Shown here: positions 1 through 9,092 of the stretch, piece after piece
Layout: each line of letters starts with the position of its first letter
Position numbering within the stretch: position 1 is the first letter of the stretch
Assembly (NCBI RefSeq): GCF_029893085.1
Contig: NZ_JARXWI010000005.1
Span: forward strand, 124,001 to 188,000
Direction: 5' to 3'
DNA length: 64,000 bases
Origin: Parabacteroides sp. PFB2-10
GTDB taxonomy: Bacteria; Bacteroidota; Bacteroidia; Bacteroidales; Tannerellaceae
Made by a program: the position numbers and the translations under genes
Notes under the pieces: generated by a model
Database searches by the model: none
What the model was told of the DNA's origin: nothing
Seen by the model: only the letters and a program-made list of their open reading frames with translations

Positions 1-2
1 CG

Positions 3-737
3 ATGTTTGATGTAGACACCTATCTTTCCATACTTATCCACGAGTTTAATCATTCATTCGTCAATCCGCTATTAGAGAAGAACAAAGATCTCTTCCAGAA
101 AAATGGAGAAGAAATTTTTGAAGCGATGAAACAGGAAATGAACGCTCAGGCTTATGGAAAATGGGAAACCGTATTGAATGAAGCTTTGGTCAGAGCCTCC
201 GTAATCAAATACTATAAAGATCATCATGCCGACCAGGCAACGATAGATAATCTGTACAAAACTGAACTGCAATATGGTTTCTTATGGATAAAAGAGCTTG
301 TCGCTGAGTTAGAAAAGTATGATTCGAATAAAATAACTTACCCAACATTAGAAAGTTATATGCCAAAATTGGCAGAAGCATATCATTCATATGCTGGTAT
401 TGTTAAAGAATTTGATTCAAAAAGGCCAAAAGTTATTTCTATAAAAGAGTTTGAAAATAACGCCACAGATGTGAGTGCGGATATAAAAACAATCACGATA
501 CACTTTGACAGGCCATTAATTGGAGCAGGATATTCTATCAATATAGGAACAAAGGGAAGAGAGGCCTTTCCCCAAGTCGAAGCAATCAATTACTCGGCGG
601 GTAATAAGTCTGTTGTAATGGAGGTACAGTTAGAGGCTGGCAAAGAATATCAATTTGTCTTGACAGGTAAAAACTTCAAGACTCCGGAGGGATTCCCATT
701 AAAAACGTATGAAGTAAATTTCAGCACAAAGGAATAA
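3..737 (+). CDS. DUF4932-type secreted metalloprotease, 3' part only
   Basis: The reading frame is open to the window edge, so the true start lies upstream; the Met at 3 is probably internal. The visible part has HEFNH at about residues 13-17, an HExxH zinc-protease signature, in a context resembling DUF4932 proteins of Bacteroidetes. The last ~95 residues (from ISIKEF to the end) look like a beta-rich, SbsA/Big-type Ig-like domain, so the protein is probably exported. Substrate is unknown. Base composition is AT-rich like the next three genes, which suggests an accessory region. The zinc-protease assignment is an inference from HExxH; the gluglutamate third ligand was not identified. Confidence 0.6.
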   Translation: MFDVDTYLSILIHEFNHSFVNPLLEKNKDLFQKNGEEIFEAMKQEMNAQAYGKWETVLNEALVRASVIKYYKDHHADQATIDNLYKTELQYGFLWIKELVAELEKYDSNKITYPTLESYMPKLAEAYHSYAGIVKEFDSKRPKVISIKEFENNATDVSADIKTITIHFDRPLIGAGYSINIGTKGREAFPQVEAINYSAGNKSVVMEVQLEAGKEYQFVLTGKNFKTPEGFPLKTYEVNFSTKE

Positions 738-780
738 GCAAACAGCTAAGCCATCAAGCAGACAGCCTGGACTATTTGTT

Positions 781-868
781 GGTCGAGCATGGTCGGCCAA
801 CTGGCTGAGCATGGTGGACCAACTGGTCGAGCATGGTGAACCAACTGGCTGAGCATAGTCAGCCAGCA
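781..868. repeat. 22-bp tandem repeat, four units
   Basis: Four head-to-tail 22-bp units lie at 781-802, 803-824, 825-846 and 847-868. Units begin alternately GGTCGAGC and GGCTGAGC and mostly end CCAACT, so a 44-bp dimer may be the real period. The array sits between two genes (738-990) and does not continue either reading frame. Function is unknown; repeat slippage or protein binding on one face of the helix (22 bp is about two turns) are both possible. Confidence 0.85.
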
Positions 869-990
869 AATTATCTCATTTATCAATCACTTACATTAGA
901 ATCACATAAAATCGTATCTTTGTTCACCGACTCAGTTGCCATTATACACAGAAGAACCGGTACACGTTTTACAAGAATAAACAATCGATC

Positions 991-1809
991 ATGAAACACA
1001 CAGATATACATATTGTTTTTGGACAATCCGCAAAAGGGTTGTTTGTTCACAGTGAAAAATTTGATTTAGATTCCATTCTTTTGATTTGCTTAGAGGATTG
1101 TTTGAATATCGGCCCTATTTGCGATTTAGCATCTCTCGAAGAAGTGGAAGCGAGAAAGCGTTGGCTGTCTAAAAGATTCGATATTCCGAAGTACATAAAC
1201 GAAGATGATTTTCTCATGTCTACCAACAGAGATATCGAAACGATCAAATCACTTGTTGAGAACTACAAGAATGAAAAAATCTATTTGTGGACTGGCGTTT
1301 CTCCTTTAGAAATTATTCAAACTGCAAGATTATTATACCATTTAAAACCGGACTGCAACAACGTTTTCACTTTTGATTTTTACAATTTCTCCATGAAAAA
1401 TGTATTTGGAACAGTTGTATATCCAAACTGTTTGGGGGCTACGGATTTGTCACGAGTTGATGATTTGGATAAACATTTTTGCCAATTAACAGAAGGGAAA
1501 TTGTCCGAATACAGAAAGATATGGGAGAAAGTGAAGTTTGGCAACTCCTTGTTGTGGATTTTAGACGAGAACAAACAGCTTGTTGCGAAAGACGAGACTT
1601 ATTTTGATTCATTTCTGTTATCACATTGCACAGACGAATATCAAAAACCGGCTCTAGTTATTGGGCATACGTTATGTGATACTGATTTCAATGTAAGGGA
1701 TTTCTTTTTGGCATACAGAATGAAACAATTGGTTTTAACGGGGAAATTACAAATACATGGAGAATTGAAAGAAATGCGAGATTATGAGGTAAAACTCAAT
1801 AAAGAATAA
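991..1809 (+). CDS. DUF1835 domain-containing protein
   Basis: 272 residues, cytosolic, with no signal peptide. The N-terminus (IHIVFGQSAKGLF) matches the start of DUF1835 proteins, and the C-terminal half resembles the DUF3658 domain that usually accompanies it. The family has no established biochemical activity. The ATG at 991 is the first in frame after the intergenic repeat region. The gene stands alone between the tandem repeat and a small membrane protein and shares the AT-rich composition of the first 3.4 kb. Confidence 0.7.
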   Translation: MKHTDIHIVFGQSAKGLFVHSEKFDLDSILLICLEDCLNIGPICDLASLEEVEARKRWLSKRFDIPKYINEDDFLMSTNRDIETIKSLVENYKNEKIYLWTGVSPLEIIQTARLLYHLKPDCNNVFTFDFYNFSMKNVFGTVVYPNCLGATDLSRVDDLDKHFCQLTEGKLSEYRKIWEKVKFGNSLLWILDENKQLVAKDETYFDSFLLSHCTDEYQKPALVIGHTLCDTDFNVRDFFLAYRMKQLVLTGKLQIHGELKEMRDYEVKLNKE

Positions 1810-1866
1810 CTATTTTTCAGAGAAGAAAACAAGACAAAAAACCTACTTATCTAATAAAGCAATCAT

Positions 1867-2199
1867 ATGAAAACAAAAAGAATTAAAATCGGAATACTAT
1901 TAGGTATGGCTGCAGGGATTTTAGACGTAATCCCGATGGTCGTACAGCATCTAACCTGGGACGCTAACCTTTCGGCATTTACGATGTGGGTGGTGGTTGG
2001 ATTTCTAATCGCTACAATCGACTTAAACATCCATCCAATAGCGAAGGGAATACTCATAGCTTTCCTGGCGTTATTACCAAGTGCCATTCTGATTGGCTGG
2101 CAAGAACCCATTTCATTGATTCCGATTACAATCATGACCACCATTTTAGGTGGATTGCTTGGGTTTTCAATAGAAAAAATAATGAAGAAAAAAGGATGA
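1867..2199 (+). CDS. Small integral membrane protein, unknown function
   Basis: 110 residues with about four hydrophobic segments (roughly residues 7-25, 37-53, 58-75, 80-100), a basic N-terminus (MKTKRIK) and a basic tail (KIMKKKG). No family is recognised. It lies 57 bp after the DUF1835 gene and 49 bp before the next gene in the same direction, so co-transcription is possible. The topology is predicted from hydrophobicity only. Confidence 0.65.
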   Translation: MKTKRIKIGILLGMAAGILDVIPMVVQHLTWDANLSAFTMWVVVGFLIATIDLNIHPIAKGILIAFLALLPSAILIGWQEPISLIPITIMTTILGGLLGFSIEKIMKKKG

Positions 2200-2248
2200 T
2201 GAAGTACGACTTTGACTCTTCTGAAATGTAAAACCTATTTTAACAGAT

Positions 2249-3340
2249 ATGAAAAAAGTATTAATAATCATTTTGATTGGATTGATTTCTTCGTGCGAGT
2301 TGGTTGCTCAGGAATATAAGAAGAATTGGTCGGAAGGCGCATTAACCTGGAACGACTTTATTGAAAGGAGAAACAGCCAGGGCGTTTCTGAGTTAAAATA
2401 TTTCCTCGGGTATCATGCAAGAAAGCAGAAGTTTGGCGACACAACTGTCGTAAGAAATATGGCAGAAGCCTACATCGACCGAGAATCATCCTGGATAAAT
2501 CCCGAATATAAGACCGAGCAGTTCCTAAGATACAATCAGGTTATTTTTGACATTGTTGAGATCTATAAACGAAGGCTACAACTCGAGTTAGACGGGGCTT
2601 CCTCTATCTTCGATACTGAAAGCAAACTATACGCCACATATGCGTATTGCACCAATGAAATAGAACAGTTTCAGTTAGAATCGGCCGATGGATTTAATCT
2701 GGAGGCGATCGAATTTTGGGAACAAATCGTGTCCAATGAGTTGAACAGGTATACCGAAAAGTCAATACCCGAATTCAAGAACAGAAGTTTTGGGTATGGC
2801 CTACACGCAGGCATCGGAGCAGGCACATTTAGCGGCTCCATTGCTGACCATTTTAGTCCCACTTTTAACTTTATGTTCGGTTTTGATTTTGCATACAAAA
2901 GATCCATTTTTTATTTAAACGGGACATTAGCCGGAGGTAAAGTAAGAAAGGATTATTTGTCCAACGATTATTGGTATGAAGATCAAAATTTCGGATTGGC
3001 AGTTATTGATATTTCCTATGGTTATGCCTTTCTCGACAACAAAAAATTCAAACTGGCACCCTTCGCCGGGTTGGGCATTACAGAGCTATCGGCAACCAAT
3101 AAAAACGACAAAGAGAATGGACTCCGGTTGGTCGATTACAATGTGATTTTTGGACTAAATGCCGACTACAAACTGCGCAAAAAAATCAATCTTACCTCCG
3201 CCATAAAAGAGAAAGTAGAGACCTCCATACGGGCAAGGCTTTATGTTACGCGAGCCAATTTCGATCCAAACCTGAAGGGTTATTCCATCAACTTAACGGT
3301 TGGGATTTGCGGATTTGGAAATATGATACGGTTACAGTAA
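2249..3340 (+). CDS. Exported protein with C-terminal beta-barrel-like region
   Basis: 363 residues. The N-terminus is a signal sequence; ISSC at residues 13-16 could be a lipobox, while LVAQ just after could be a type I cleavage site. The first ~170 residues are charged and helical, carrying a DUF-like segment around WNDFIERR. From about residue 175 the alternating aromatic/glycine pattern ending in NMIRLQ suggests an outer-membrane beta-barrel. No family is recognised. It is the last gene of the AT-rich rightward block and is followed by a strong bidirectional terminator. Confidence 0.6.
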   Translation: MKKVLIIILIGLISSCELVAQEYKKNWSEGALTWNDFIERRNSQGVSELKYFLGYHARKQKFGDTTVVRNMAEAYIDRESSWINPEYKTEQFLRYNQVIFDIVEIYKRRLQLELDGASSIFDTESKLYATYAYCTNEIEQFQLESADGFNLEAIEFWEQIVSNELNRYTEKSIPEFKNRSFGYGLHAGIGAGTFSGSIADHFSPTFNFMFGFDFAYKRSIFYLNGTLAGGKVRKDYLSNDYWYEDQNFGLAVIDISYGYAFLDNKKFKLAPFAGLGITELSATNKNDKENGLRLVDYNVIFGLNADYKLRKKINLTSAIKEKVETSIRARLYVTRANFDPNLKGYSINLTVGICGFGNMIRLQ

Positions 3341-3366
3341 GCCAAGCTCATTCATGGCTCAACAAA

Positions 3367-3393
3367 AAGGCGTCCCCTTCAAGGAGACGCCTT
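3367..3393. terminator. Bidirectional terminator
   Basis: Perfect 8-bp arms AAGGCGTC/GACGCCTT flank a short loop, with an A-run before and a T-rich stretch after. It lies between convergent genes ending at 3340 and 3418, so it can serve both. Confidence 0.85.
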
Positions 3394-3417
3394 CTTTATA
3401 TATCAGCAACACGATGG

Positions 3418-3750
3418 TTACTTTTCGTTCTCTACGATCTTGATCATCAAATGATTCTTTCCAATCTTATCGCCTACATTTACATTGATATCCGTTACAA
3501 TGCCGCTGACAGGCGCCACTACACGATTCAACATTTTCATCGCTTCATGGATAAGGAGCAACTGACCGGCTTCTACCTTTTCGCCCTTCTTCACCTTGAT
3601 CTGAATGATCGTACCGGGAAGATTCGACAATACGTCGCCGGGCTCCGGCTTATTCCATTGGGGACGATTGGTGAATTTCTTAGTCAAGCGGGTCTTATAG
3701 GTACCTGCCATCACAGAGAAATCAACATACTTTTTATCTATCTTTTCCAT
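3418..3750 (-). CDS. Biotin carboxyl carrier protein
   Basis: 110 residues with a C-terminal biotinyl domain (about residues 42-108). The biotin-accepting lysine is K72 in EAMKM, followed by the usual VxAPVSGxV return strand. The N-terminal 40 residues are charged and lack the long Ala/Pro linker of larger carriers. It follows the carboxyltransferase gene by 20 bp, so the two form a functional pair that moves carboxyl groups between acyl-CoA and biotin. Likely roles are methylmalonyl-CoA decarboxylase gamma subunit or acyl-CoA carboxylase carrier; no biotin carboxylase or membrane decarboxylase subunit is adjacent. Confidence 0.88.
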   Translation of the reverse strand: MEKIDKKYVDFSVMAGTYKTRLTKKFTNRPQWNKPEPGDVLSNLPGTIIQIKVKKGEKVEAGQLLLIHEAMKMLNRVVAPVSGIVTDINVNVGDKIGKNHLMIKIVENEK

Positions 3751-3770
3751 TACTTTCTATTAATAACACA

Positions 3771-5318
3771 TCAAAATGGAGGCAAGCCATGTTTTCTCTC
3801 CGGACGACACTCTTCTTTCAAAGCGGAAAGCTTCAACGCATGCAGGATTTGTGTACGTGTCTCTTTCGGTTCGATCACCGTATCGACAAAGCCTTTTGAG
3901 GCAGCTACATACGGATTGGCAAACTTCTCGATGTATTCGTTCACCTTTTCCTGACGCATAGCTTCCTGATCTTCTGCTTCCATAATCTCTTTGCGGAAGA
4001 TAATATTGGCGGCTCCGTCGGGACCCATCACGGCGATTTCTGCCGTTGGCCAGGCAAACATAAAGTCAGCACCCAGGTGGCGTGAGTTCATAGCTATATA
4101 ACCTCCTCCGTATGCTTTACGCAGGATAACCGTCACCTTAGGCACAGTCGCTTCGGAATAGGCATACAATACCTTCGCACCATGGCGAATCACCCCGGCA
4201 TGCTCCTGGTCGACTCCCGGCAGATAACCCGGCATATCTTCCAAGGTAACAATAGGAATATTAAAGGAATCGCAGAAACGGATAAAGCGAGCCGCTTTGT
4301 CGGCGCTGTCGCAGTCTAATACACCGGCAAGCACCATCGGCTGGTTGGCCACGAAACCAACGGTTTCTCCGCCCATACGTCCGAAACCAATCACAATATT
4401 GGCAGCCCAGAGCTCCTGAATCTCCAGGAAGTCTGAATCATCTACAATGCAACGGATCACATCACGCACATCATAGGGTTGCTTCGGATCAGAAGGAACA
4501 ACCTCTTCGATATTCAATTTTGTCTTAGGCTCTTTGGCTTTCACGGAAGGAGCCTTCTGCTGATTGTTCCAGGGGATAAACTTCAATAGGTTCTTCACCT
4601 GTTCGAAACATTCCTCTTCGTTCAAGGCATAGAAATGAGCATTTCCTGTAATCTCCGCGTGTACACGGGCACCACCTAGATCCTCCATCGAGATATCTTC
4701 GCCCAAAACCGTTTTGATTACGTTCGGGCCGGTGATAAACATTTTTGAAATGCCTTCTACCACAAATACAAAGTCTGTCAATGCTGGCGAATAAACAGCG
4801 CCACCGGCACAAGGGCCTAAGATGAGTGAAAGCTGCGGAATCACGCCCGAAGCAATGGTGTTCCGATAGAAAATTTCTCCATACCCTGCCAAGGCACTTA
4901 CGCCTTCCTGAATACGGGCACCCCCCGAGTCGTTAATACCGATTACCGGACATTTCATTTTCAGCGCTATATCCATCACTTTGGTGATCTTACGGGCATG
5001 TTGAAGTCCCAACGATCCTCCTGCAACAGTAAAATCCTGTGCATAAATACAAACCGGTGCCCCCCCGATTGTTCCTGTTCCTGTTACAACACCATCGGCG
5101 GCGAACTCCTTCTTGTCCATACCGAAGTCGCGGCCATCATGTTTAACAAACATATCGGTTTCATGAAACGAATTCTTATCCAGAATAGCCTGGATGCGTT
5201 CGCGGGCCGTTAATTTGCCCATGGCTACTTGCTTTTCGATAGCGGCCTCGCCACCACCTTTTTCGACTACAGCCTTCTTCTCACGTAGTGCAAGAATGCT
5301 TTTCGTTAAATCTGCCAT
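3771..5318 (-). CDS. Acyl-CoA carboxylase / methylmalonyl-CoA decarboxylase carboxyltransferase subunit
   Basis: 515 residues, full length for the carboxyltransferase beta/alpha subunit family (PccB/MmdA). Both crotonase-like halves are present; conserved glycine-rich acyl-CoA and biotin sites include DSGGARIQEG (about residue 131) and the C-terminal region RKAYGGGYIAMNS (about residue 408). It transfers CO2 between (methyl)malonyl-CoA and carrier biotin, fitting the succinate-propionate route of Bacteroidales (known pathway). It sits 18 bp after def and 20 bp before the carrier. The epimerase and OadG/OadB-type partners often found beside mmdA are absent here, so decarboxylase versus carboxylase cannot be settled. 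Confidence 0.9.
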   Translation of the reverse strand: MADLTKSILALREKKAVVEKGGGEAAIEKQVAMGKLTARERIQAILDKNSFHETDMFVKHDGRDFGMDKKEFAADGVVTGTGTIGGAPVCIYAQDFTVAGGSLGLQHARKITKVMDIALKMKCPVIGINDSGGARIQEGVSALAGYGEIFYRNTIASGVIPQLSLILGPCAGGAVYSPALTDFVFVVEGISKMFITGPNVIKTVLGEDISMEDLGGARVHAEITGNAHFYALNEEECFEQVKNLLKFIPWNNQQKAPSVKAKEPKTKLNIEEVVPSDPKQPYDVRDVIRCIVDDSDFLEIQELWAANIVIGFGRMGGETVGFVANQPMVLAGVLDCDSADKAARFIRFCDSFNIPIVTLEDMPGYLPGVDQEHAGVIRHGAKVLYAYSEATVPKVTVILRKAYGGGYIAMNSRHLGADFMFAWPTAEIAVMGPDGAANIIFRKEIMEAEDQEAMRQEKVNEYIEKFANPYVAASKGFVDTVIEPKETRTQILHALKLSALKEECRPERKHGLPPF

Positions 5319-5336
5319 ACTGTTTTGTTGTTTGTT

Positions 5337-5894
5337 TTACTTACCAACAGCCTTCGTACGATACGACGCACGGGCTGTCCCCTTTACTATATCATTTAGT
5401 TTACCTTTATTCATCTGACGACGTATGCCTGAGATATTATCAATAAACACATGACCACCCAGGTGTTCGTATTCATGCTGCACGACACGCGCCGCAAAAC
5501 CCACGATCTCCTCGTCATGTTCCTGCCAATTCTCATCGAAATAGCGCACACGTATCACTTTCGCCCGGGATACCTTCTCATGGATACCGGGAAAGCTAAG
5601 ACACCCCTCCTCCAATACGATCGCATCGTCGCTCTCTTCATAGATATCGGGGTTGATCATTACTTTCTTAAAATCTTTGCATTCGGGGCAGTCATCGCCC
5701 ACCACATCCGCATCGATCACAAACATACGAAGAGACAAGCCTATCTGCGGAGCGGCTAAACCAACCCCATCCGCGTTATACATGGTCTCAAACATATTTT
5801 CAACTAACTCTTTTAAATTGGGATAATCACGGGGAACATCTTCTGCTTCCTTGCGCAAAACCGGTTGCCCGTACAAATAGATAGGTAATATCAT
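5337..5894 (-). CDS. def: Peptide deformylase
   Basis: 185 residues, typical length. All three signature motifs are visible: GVGLAAPQ (residues 43-50), EEGCLSFPG (metal ligand C98) and QHEYEHLGG (ligands H140 and H144, catalytic E141). It removes the formyl group from nascent proteins at the ribosome. It follows ruvX by 14 bp in the same direction; ruvX-def is a common pairing in Bacteroidetes. The usual HExxDH-type motif has Glu where Asp is common (HEYEH), a conservative change. Confidence 0.97.
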   Translation of the reverse strand: MILPIYLYGQPVLRKEAEDVPRDYPNLKELVENMFETMYNADGVGLAAPQIGLSLRMFVIDADVVGDDCPECKDFKKVMINPDIYEESDDAIVLEEGCLSFPGIHEKVSRAKVIRVRYFDENWQEHDEEIVGFAARVVQHEYEHLGGHVFIDNISGIRRQMNKGKLNDIVKGTARASYRTKAVGK

Positions 5895-5908
5895 CGTTCT
5901 GTTTCGTT

Positions 5909-6322
5909 TTACTTTCTACTTTCCATATAAGCCTGAAGGATAATAACAGCACTAATCTCGTCGACCAACGCTTTATCCTGACGTTTCTTTTTCTTTAGCC
6001 CGCCATCGCGCATGCTTTGTTGAGCCATAACCGAGGTAAACCGTTCATCGTAATAGACGACCGGGATATCCGGTATCCTGCGTTGTAGATGGGTGACAAA
6101 CGCTTTCACATATGGCATATTATCCGATTCCTCGCCCGACATCTGCAAAGGATATCCCACCACAAAAAGATCAACAGGCTCGCGCACTACATAGTTGCAT
6201 AGCCAATCGGCCAGTTCGCCACTTGGAACGGTGGTTAAGCCATTTGCGACCAATTGGAGCGTATCAGTAGCAGCCAATCCGGTGCGTTTCCTCCCATAGT
6301 CAATCGCTACAATCCTTCCCAT
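5909..6322 (-). CDS. ruvX: Holliday junction resolvase-like / pre-16S rRNA nuclease YqgF
   Basis: 137 residues when started at the ATG at 6322 ([15 protein letters not shown]); an upstream in-frame extension to 6370 has no family support. The RNase H-like fold carries acidic D8 in AIDYG, a central VGYPLQMSG loop and DERFTS. Family members process 16S rRNA ends; a resolvase role has also been proposed. It is the first gene of ruvX-def-carboxyltransferase-carrier. A TATCTTTG -7 box lies only six bases before the start, implying an almost leaderless mRNA. Confidence 0.93.
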   Translation of the reverse strand: MGRIVAIDYGRKRTGLAATDTLQLVANGLTTVPSGELADWLCNYVVREPVDLFVVGYPLQMSGEESDNMPYVKAFVTHLQRRIPDIPVVYYDERFTSVMAQQSMRDGGLKKKKRQDKALVDEISAVIILQAYMESRK

Positions 6323-6328
6323 CGGTTG

Positions 6329-6336
6329 CAAAGATA
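6329..6336 (-). promoter_or_regulatory. -7 box of the ruvX promoter
   Basis: TATCTTTG on the minus strand fits the Bacteroidetes TAnnTTTG -7 consensus. Its last base is six bases before the ruvX ATG, so transcription should begin about 0-3 bases before the start codon and there is no room for a Shine-Dalgarno site. Confidence 0.65.
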
Positions 6337-6448
6337 AAACAAAAAGATTAAATATTACACATATTTGCAAAATGTGTGCAATCCCTTTCGTTGTTCATGT
6401 AAAGTATATGGAATGTAAATAAAGGCATTTACCGGAAGGATAATGGCG

Positions 6449-7846
6449 TCAATAGGCATTCTTTTCGCCGGTAAACATATTGACAATGGTCACCACAATA
6501 ATCTTAAGATCCAGGAAGAACGACCAATTCTCGATATACCAAACATCGCGCTTGACACGGCCTTCCATCTGCTCAAGCGTCCGGGTCTCTCCCCGGTAAC
6601 CGGTCACCTGCGCCCATCCGGTCACGCCGGGTTTCACCAAATGGCGCACCATATATTTATCGATAATAGCAGAGTATTGCTCCGTATGCTTGAGCATGTG
6701 AGGACGTGGTCCCACCACCGACATGTGTCCGGCCAATACATTCATAAACTGAGGAAACTCGTCGATATTGGTTCTCCGAAGGAAATCCCCGATCTTCGTC
6801 TTTCGCGGATCATCCTTTTGTGCCTGCTGCGTATCGGCTTCCTCATTTACCCGCATGGTACGAAACTTATAGCAGAAGAATTCTTCACCATAAATGCCCG
6901 TCCGCTTTTGCCTGAACAGAATAGGACCGGGCGAACTCAGTTTGATCAGCAGCCCGATAACCACATACATAATAGGGAATACGGTAAGCAACACCGCCAG
7001 GGAAAAGACAATATCGAAAGCGCGTTTAAGCGAACGGTTATAAGCCGATTGCAGAGGTTCGCGACGAATCGTCAACAAGGGAACCGTATCCATCATTTCC
7101 ATCAAGAGGCTTTTCTTCACCATCCGATAGAATTCCGGCACGATATAGAAGCGGATCATATTCTTTTCCGCGAAATTCAGCATCCGCAACATCTTTTCAT
7201 CCTGTGTTCCGGGAAGCGTACAATAAATCTCATCCACGCTGTTCTCCAGGCAATAACGCTCCACCTCATGCGTCATTCCCAAGTAATTGGGCAAGACATC
7301 TTTCAACGCCAGGTTATCATCGAAAAAGCCCAACACATGGAAACCATACGCCAAATCATCTTTCATCACCCGATACAGTTCCATCCCGTTCTTTCCTGCC
7401 CCAACGATCACCACCGCTTTAAAGTTATACCCTTTACGGCGATATATCTTCAACGAAATACGCACAATGACACGCCAGAACGAGAAGAAAACCACTAAGC
7501 TGATATAGTAGAGCAAAAGAAATGTTGCCAACTGATCGCCTATATTCAGAAACGTCAGGCAAGTGGCAAACAGAATAATAAAAAAGGTAACTAACAGAAA
7601 GGCCCGTTGCACAATCTTTTCAAGGAAGATCACCGAAGCGTGAAGCTGAATCGGCACAAAATAGACCGAAAAGAAATAACAGAAATTCAACAGCAATACC
7701 ACCTCACGCAAATGAGAATCAATCGCACGGGTATAGCCTTCTCCCATCAGATAATAGACAGCAAAAAACAAGGCATTGACAACCAGCAAATCGCCAATTC
7801 CAATAAACCATTGTATAAGATTTCCCCTTTTCTTGTTAGACTCCAT
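6449..7846 (-). CDS. Polyprenyl glycosylphosphotransferase (undecaprenyl-phosphate hexose-1-P transferase)
   Basis: 465 residues from the ATG at 7846; a TTG seven codons upstream is less likely. About four membrane segments occupy the first ~125 residues, followed by a Rossmann-like CoA_binding_3 region (VVIVGAGKNG) and, from about residue 270, another membrane helix and the bacterial sugar transferase domain with KFRTM, the acidic DEFPQ segment and VVGPRPH. This matches the WcaJ-type enzymes that load hexose-1-phosphate on undecaprenyl phosphate to begin capsule or exopolysaccharide synthesis. It is not inside a capsule cluster here; it stands between ruvX and an OmpA gene. Confidence 0.92.
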   Translation of the reverse strand: MESNKKRGNLIQWFIGIGDLLVVNALFFAVYYLMGEGYTRAIDSHLREVVLLLNFCYFFSVYFVPIQLHASVIFLEKIVQRAFLLVTFFIILFATCLTFLNIGDQLATFLLLYYISLVVFFSFWRVIVRISLKIYRRKGYNFKAVVIVGAGKNGMELYRVMKDDLAYGFHVLGFFDDNLALKDVLPNYLGMTHEVERYCLENSVDEIYCTLPGTQDEKMLRMLNFAEKNMIRFYIVPEFYRMVKKSLLMEMMDTVPLLTIRREPLQSAYNRSLKRAFDIVFSLAVLLTVFPIMYVVIGLLIKLSSPGPILFRQKRTGIYGEEFFCYKFRTMRVNEEADTQQAQKDDPRKTKIGDFLRRTNIDEFPQFMNVLAGHMSVVGPRPHMLKHTEQYSAIIDKYMVRHLVKPGVTGWAQVTGYRGETRTLEQMEGRVKRDVWYIENWSFFLDLKIIVVTIVNMFTGEKNAY

Positions 7847-7901
7847 TGCGTTTTTTAAAACGTACAAAAATAAGGAAATAATTCAAGTCTCCAAAAAGAA
7901 A

Positions 7902-7926
7902 AAGAGCTATCCCGGGGGATAGCTCT
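7902..7926. terminator. Terminator after the OmpA-type gene
   Basis: AGAGCTATCCC pairs with GGGATAGCTCT around a two-base loop region, with A-run on the left and T-run on the right. It follows the leftward OmpA gene end (7953) and shields the glycosylphosphotransferase gene. Confidence 0.85.
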
Positions 7927-7952
7927 CTTTTTAAATATACGATACTGTTCTA

Positions 7953-9092
7953 TTAGTCGTTAGCACGCATAATAACAACACGGTTCCAGTTATTGATATC
8001 ATACGGTTGTTCGTCTGAACCTCTCCATTCGATAGAGATCTGGTTAGAAGGAATATTGTATTTTTCAACCAACTGTTTCGCAACCGCTCTGGCGCGTTTT
8101 TCTGACAACTGCTTGTTGTAGTTAGAAGAACCGGTCTTCACGTCGGCATAACCGATCACCTTGATAGGTGTGCTGTTTTCTTTCATGAATTCAGCGGTGT
8201 TGAAGATATTGATTTCCTGGTTCTTGTCGATCACATAGCTGTCAAGACGGAAGAATACCACATTATCAATGGTGTTGTTGTTTACAATCGGAGCAGGTAC
8301 ATCAGGACAATCCGGGCAAGAAACCGGACGTTTGCTCAATTCGTCGTTAGCAGCACGCAAAGAGTTGATCTGGTTGTTCAGGTCGTTCAACAGCGCGTAA
8401 TCCATCGGTTCGATCACTTCGAAATCAGTTTTACCCAATTTGAAAGTCAGACCGGCCGTAGCCGTCACGATACCATCGGAAAGATGTCCCATAAACTGAC
8501 GGTTGAATGTTTCATTCATCAGTGAGCCCTGTACTTCCACATTCAAATCAACACGTTTGCTCAAACGGAAAGCAGTCAAAATACCGGCATTCAAGGTAGG
8601 AGTTTCAGAACGAGGGAATCCTTGGTTTTTGAAACGCTGCGCATAACCCATACCTAACCAGGGGATCAAACGGAATACTTTCGCTTCGTTGTAAGGAGCC
8701 CAAAGATTGGTTACATCCCACATAATATCGGCGTGAGCACCCACATATTTGTTATGTTGCATAAACTCACCGTTGTTACCGATAAAGCCATGGATCGCAC
8801 CACCATTCACCTGAACGCGAGCACCCAAGATCGGGCTAAACCATTTACCAACACCTAACTGAAGTGCCAAACTTGGACGATCTGCAAAATCAGCGTTTTT
8901 TGTTTCGTCAGCAATCAAAATGCTGGCACCACCACCAACAGAAATAAACCAGTTGTCACCTGCTTTATTCTTTTTAAAATTCGTTTTGTAACCAGCTTCA
9001 TTGCTAAAACCTACCTGAGGTTTATATTCCTGAGCAGTAGCTGAAATAACAAATACAGACAATAATGCTAAAAGTAAAACTTTAGTCTTCAT
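7953..9092 (-). CDS. OmpA-family outer-membrane protein
   Basis: 379 residues from the ATG at 9092 (a TTG three codons upstream is unlikely). A signal peptide ends at ATAQ (about residue 21). An N-terminal beta-barrel-like region runs to about residue 235, a short Cys/Pro segment (SCPDCPDVP) follows, and the C-terminal ~110 residues form an OmpA peptidoglycan-binding domain (FFRLDSYVID ... LSEKRARAVAKQLV). It anchors the outer membrane to the wall. This architecture resembles the abundant Omp40/41 class of Bacteroidales. Single gene with its own promoter and terminator, consistent with high expression. Confidence 0.93.
   Translation of the reverse strand: MKTKVLLLALLSVFVISATAQEYKPQVGFSNEAGYKTNFKKNKAGDNWFISVGGGASILIADETKNADFADRPSLALQLGVGKWFSPILGARVQVNGGAIHGFIGNNGEFMQHNKYVGAHADIMWDVTNLWAPYNEAKVFRLIPWLGMGYAQRFKNQGFPRSETPTLNAGILTAFRLSKRVDLNVEVQGSLMNETFNRQFMGHLSDGIVTATAGLTFKLGKTDFEVIEPMDYALLNDLNNQINSLRAANDELSKRPVSCPDCPDVPAPIVNNNTIDNVVFFRLDSYVIDKNQEINIFNTAEFMKENSTPIKVIGYADVKTGSSNYNKQLSEKRARAVAKQLVEKYNIPSNQISIEWRGSDEQPYDINNWNRVVIMRAND

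Noticed and set aside
6443-7498. 351-codon open frame on the plus strand
   Set aside because: Antisense to the glycosylphosphotransferase, His/Arg-rich composition typical of shadow frames, no homology seen.
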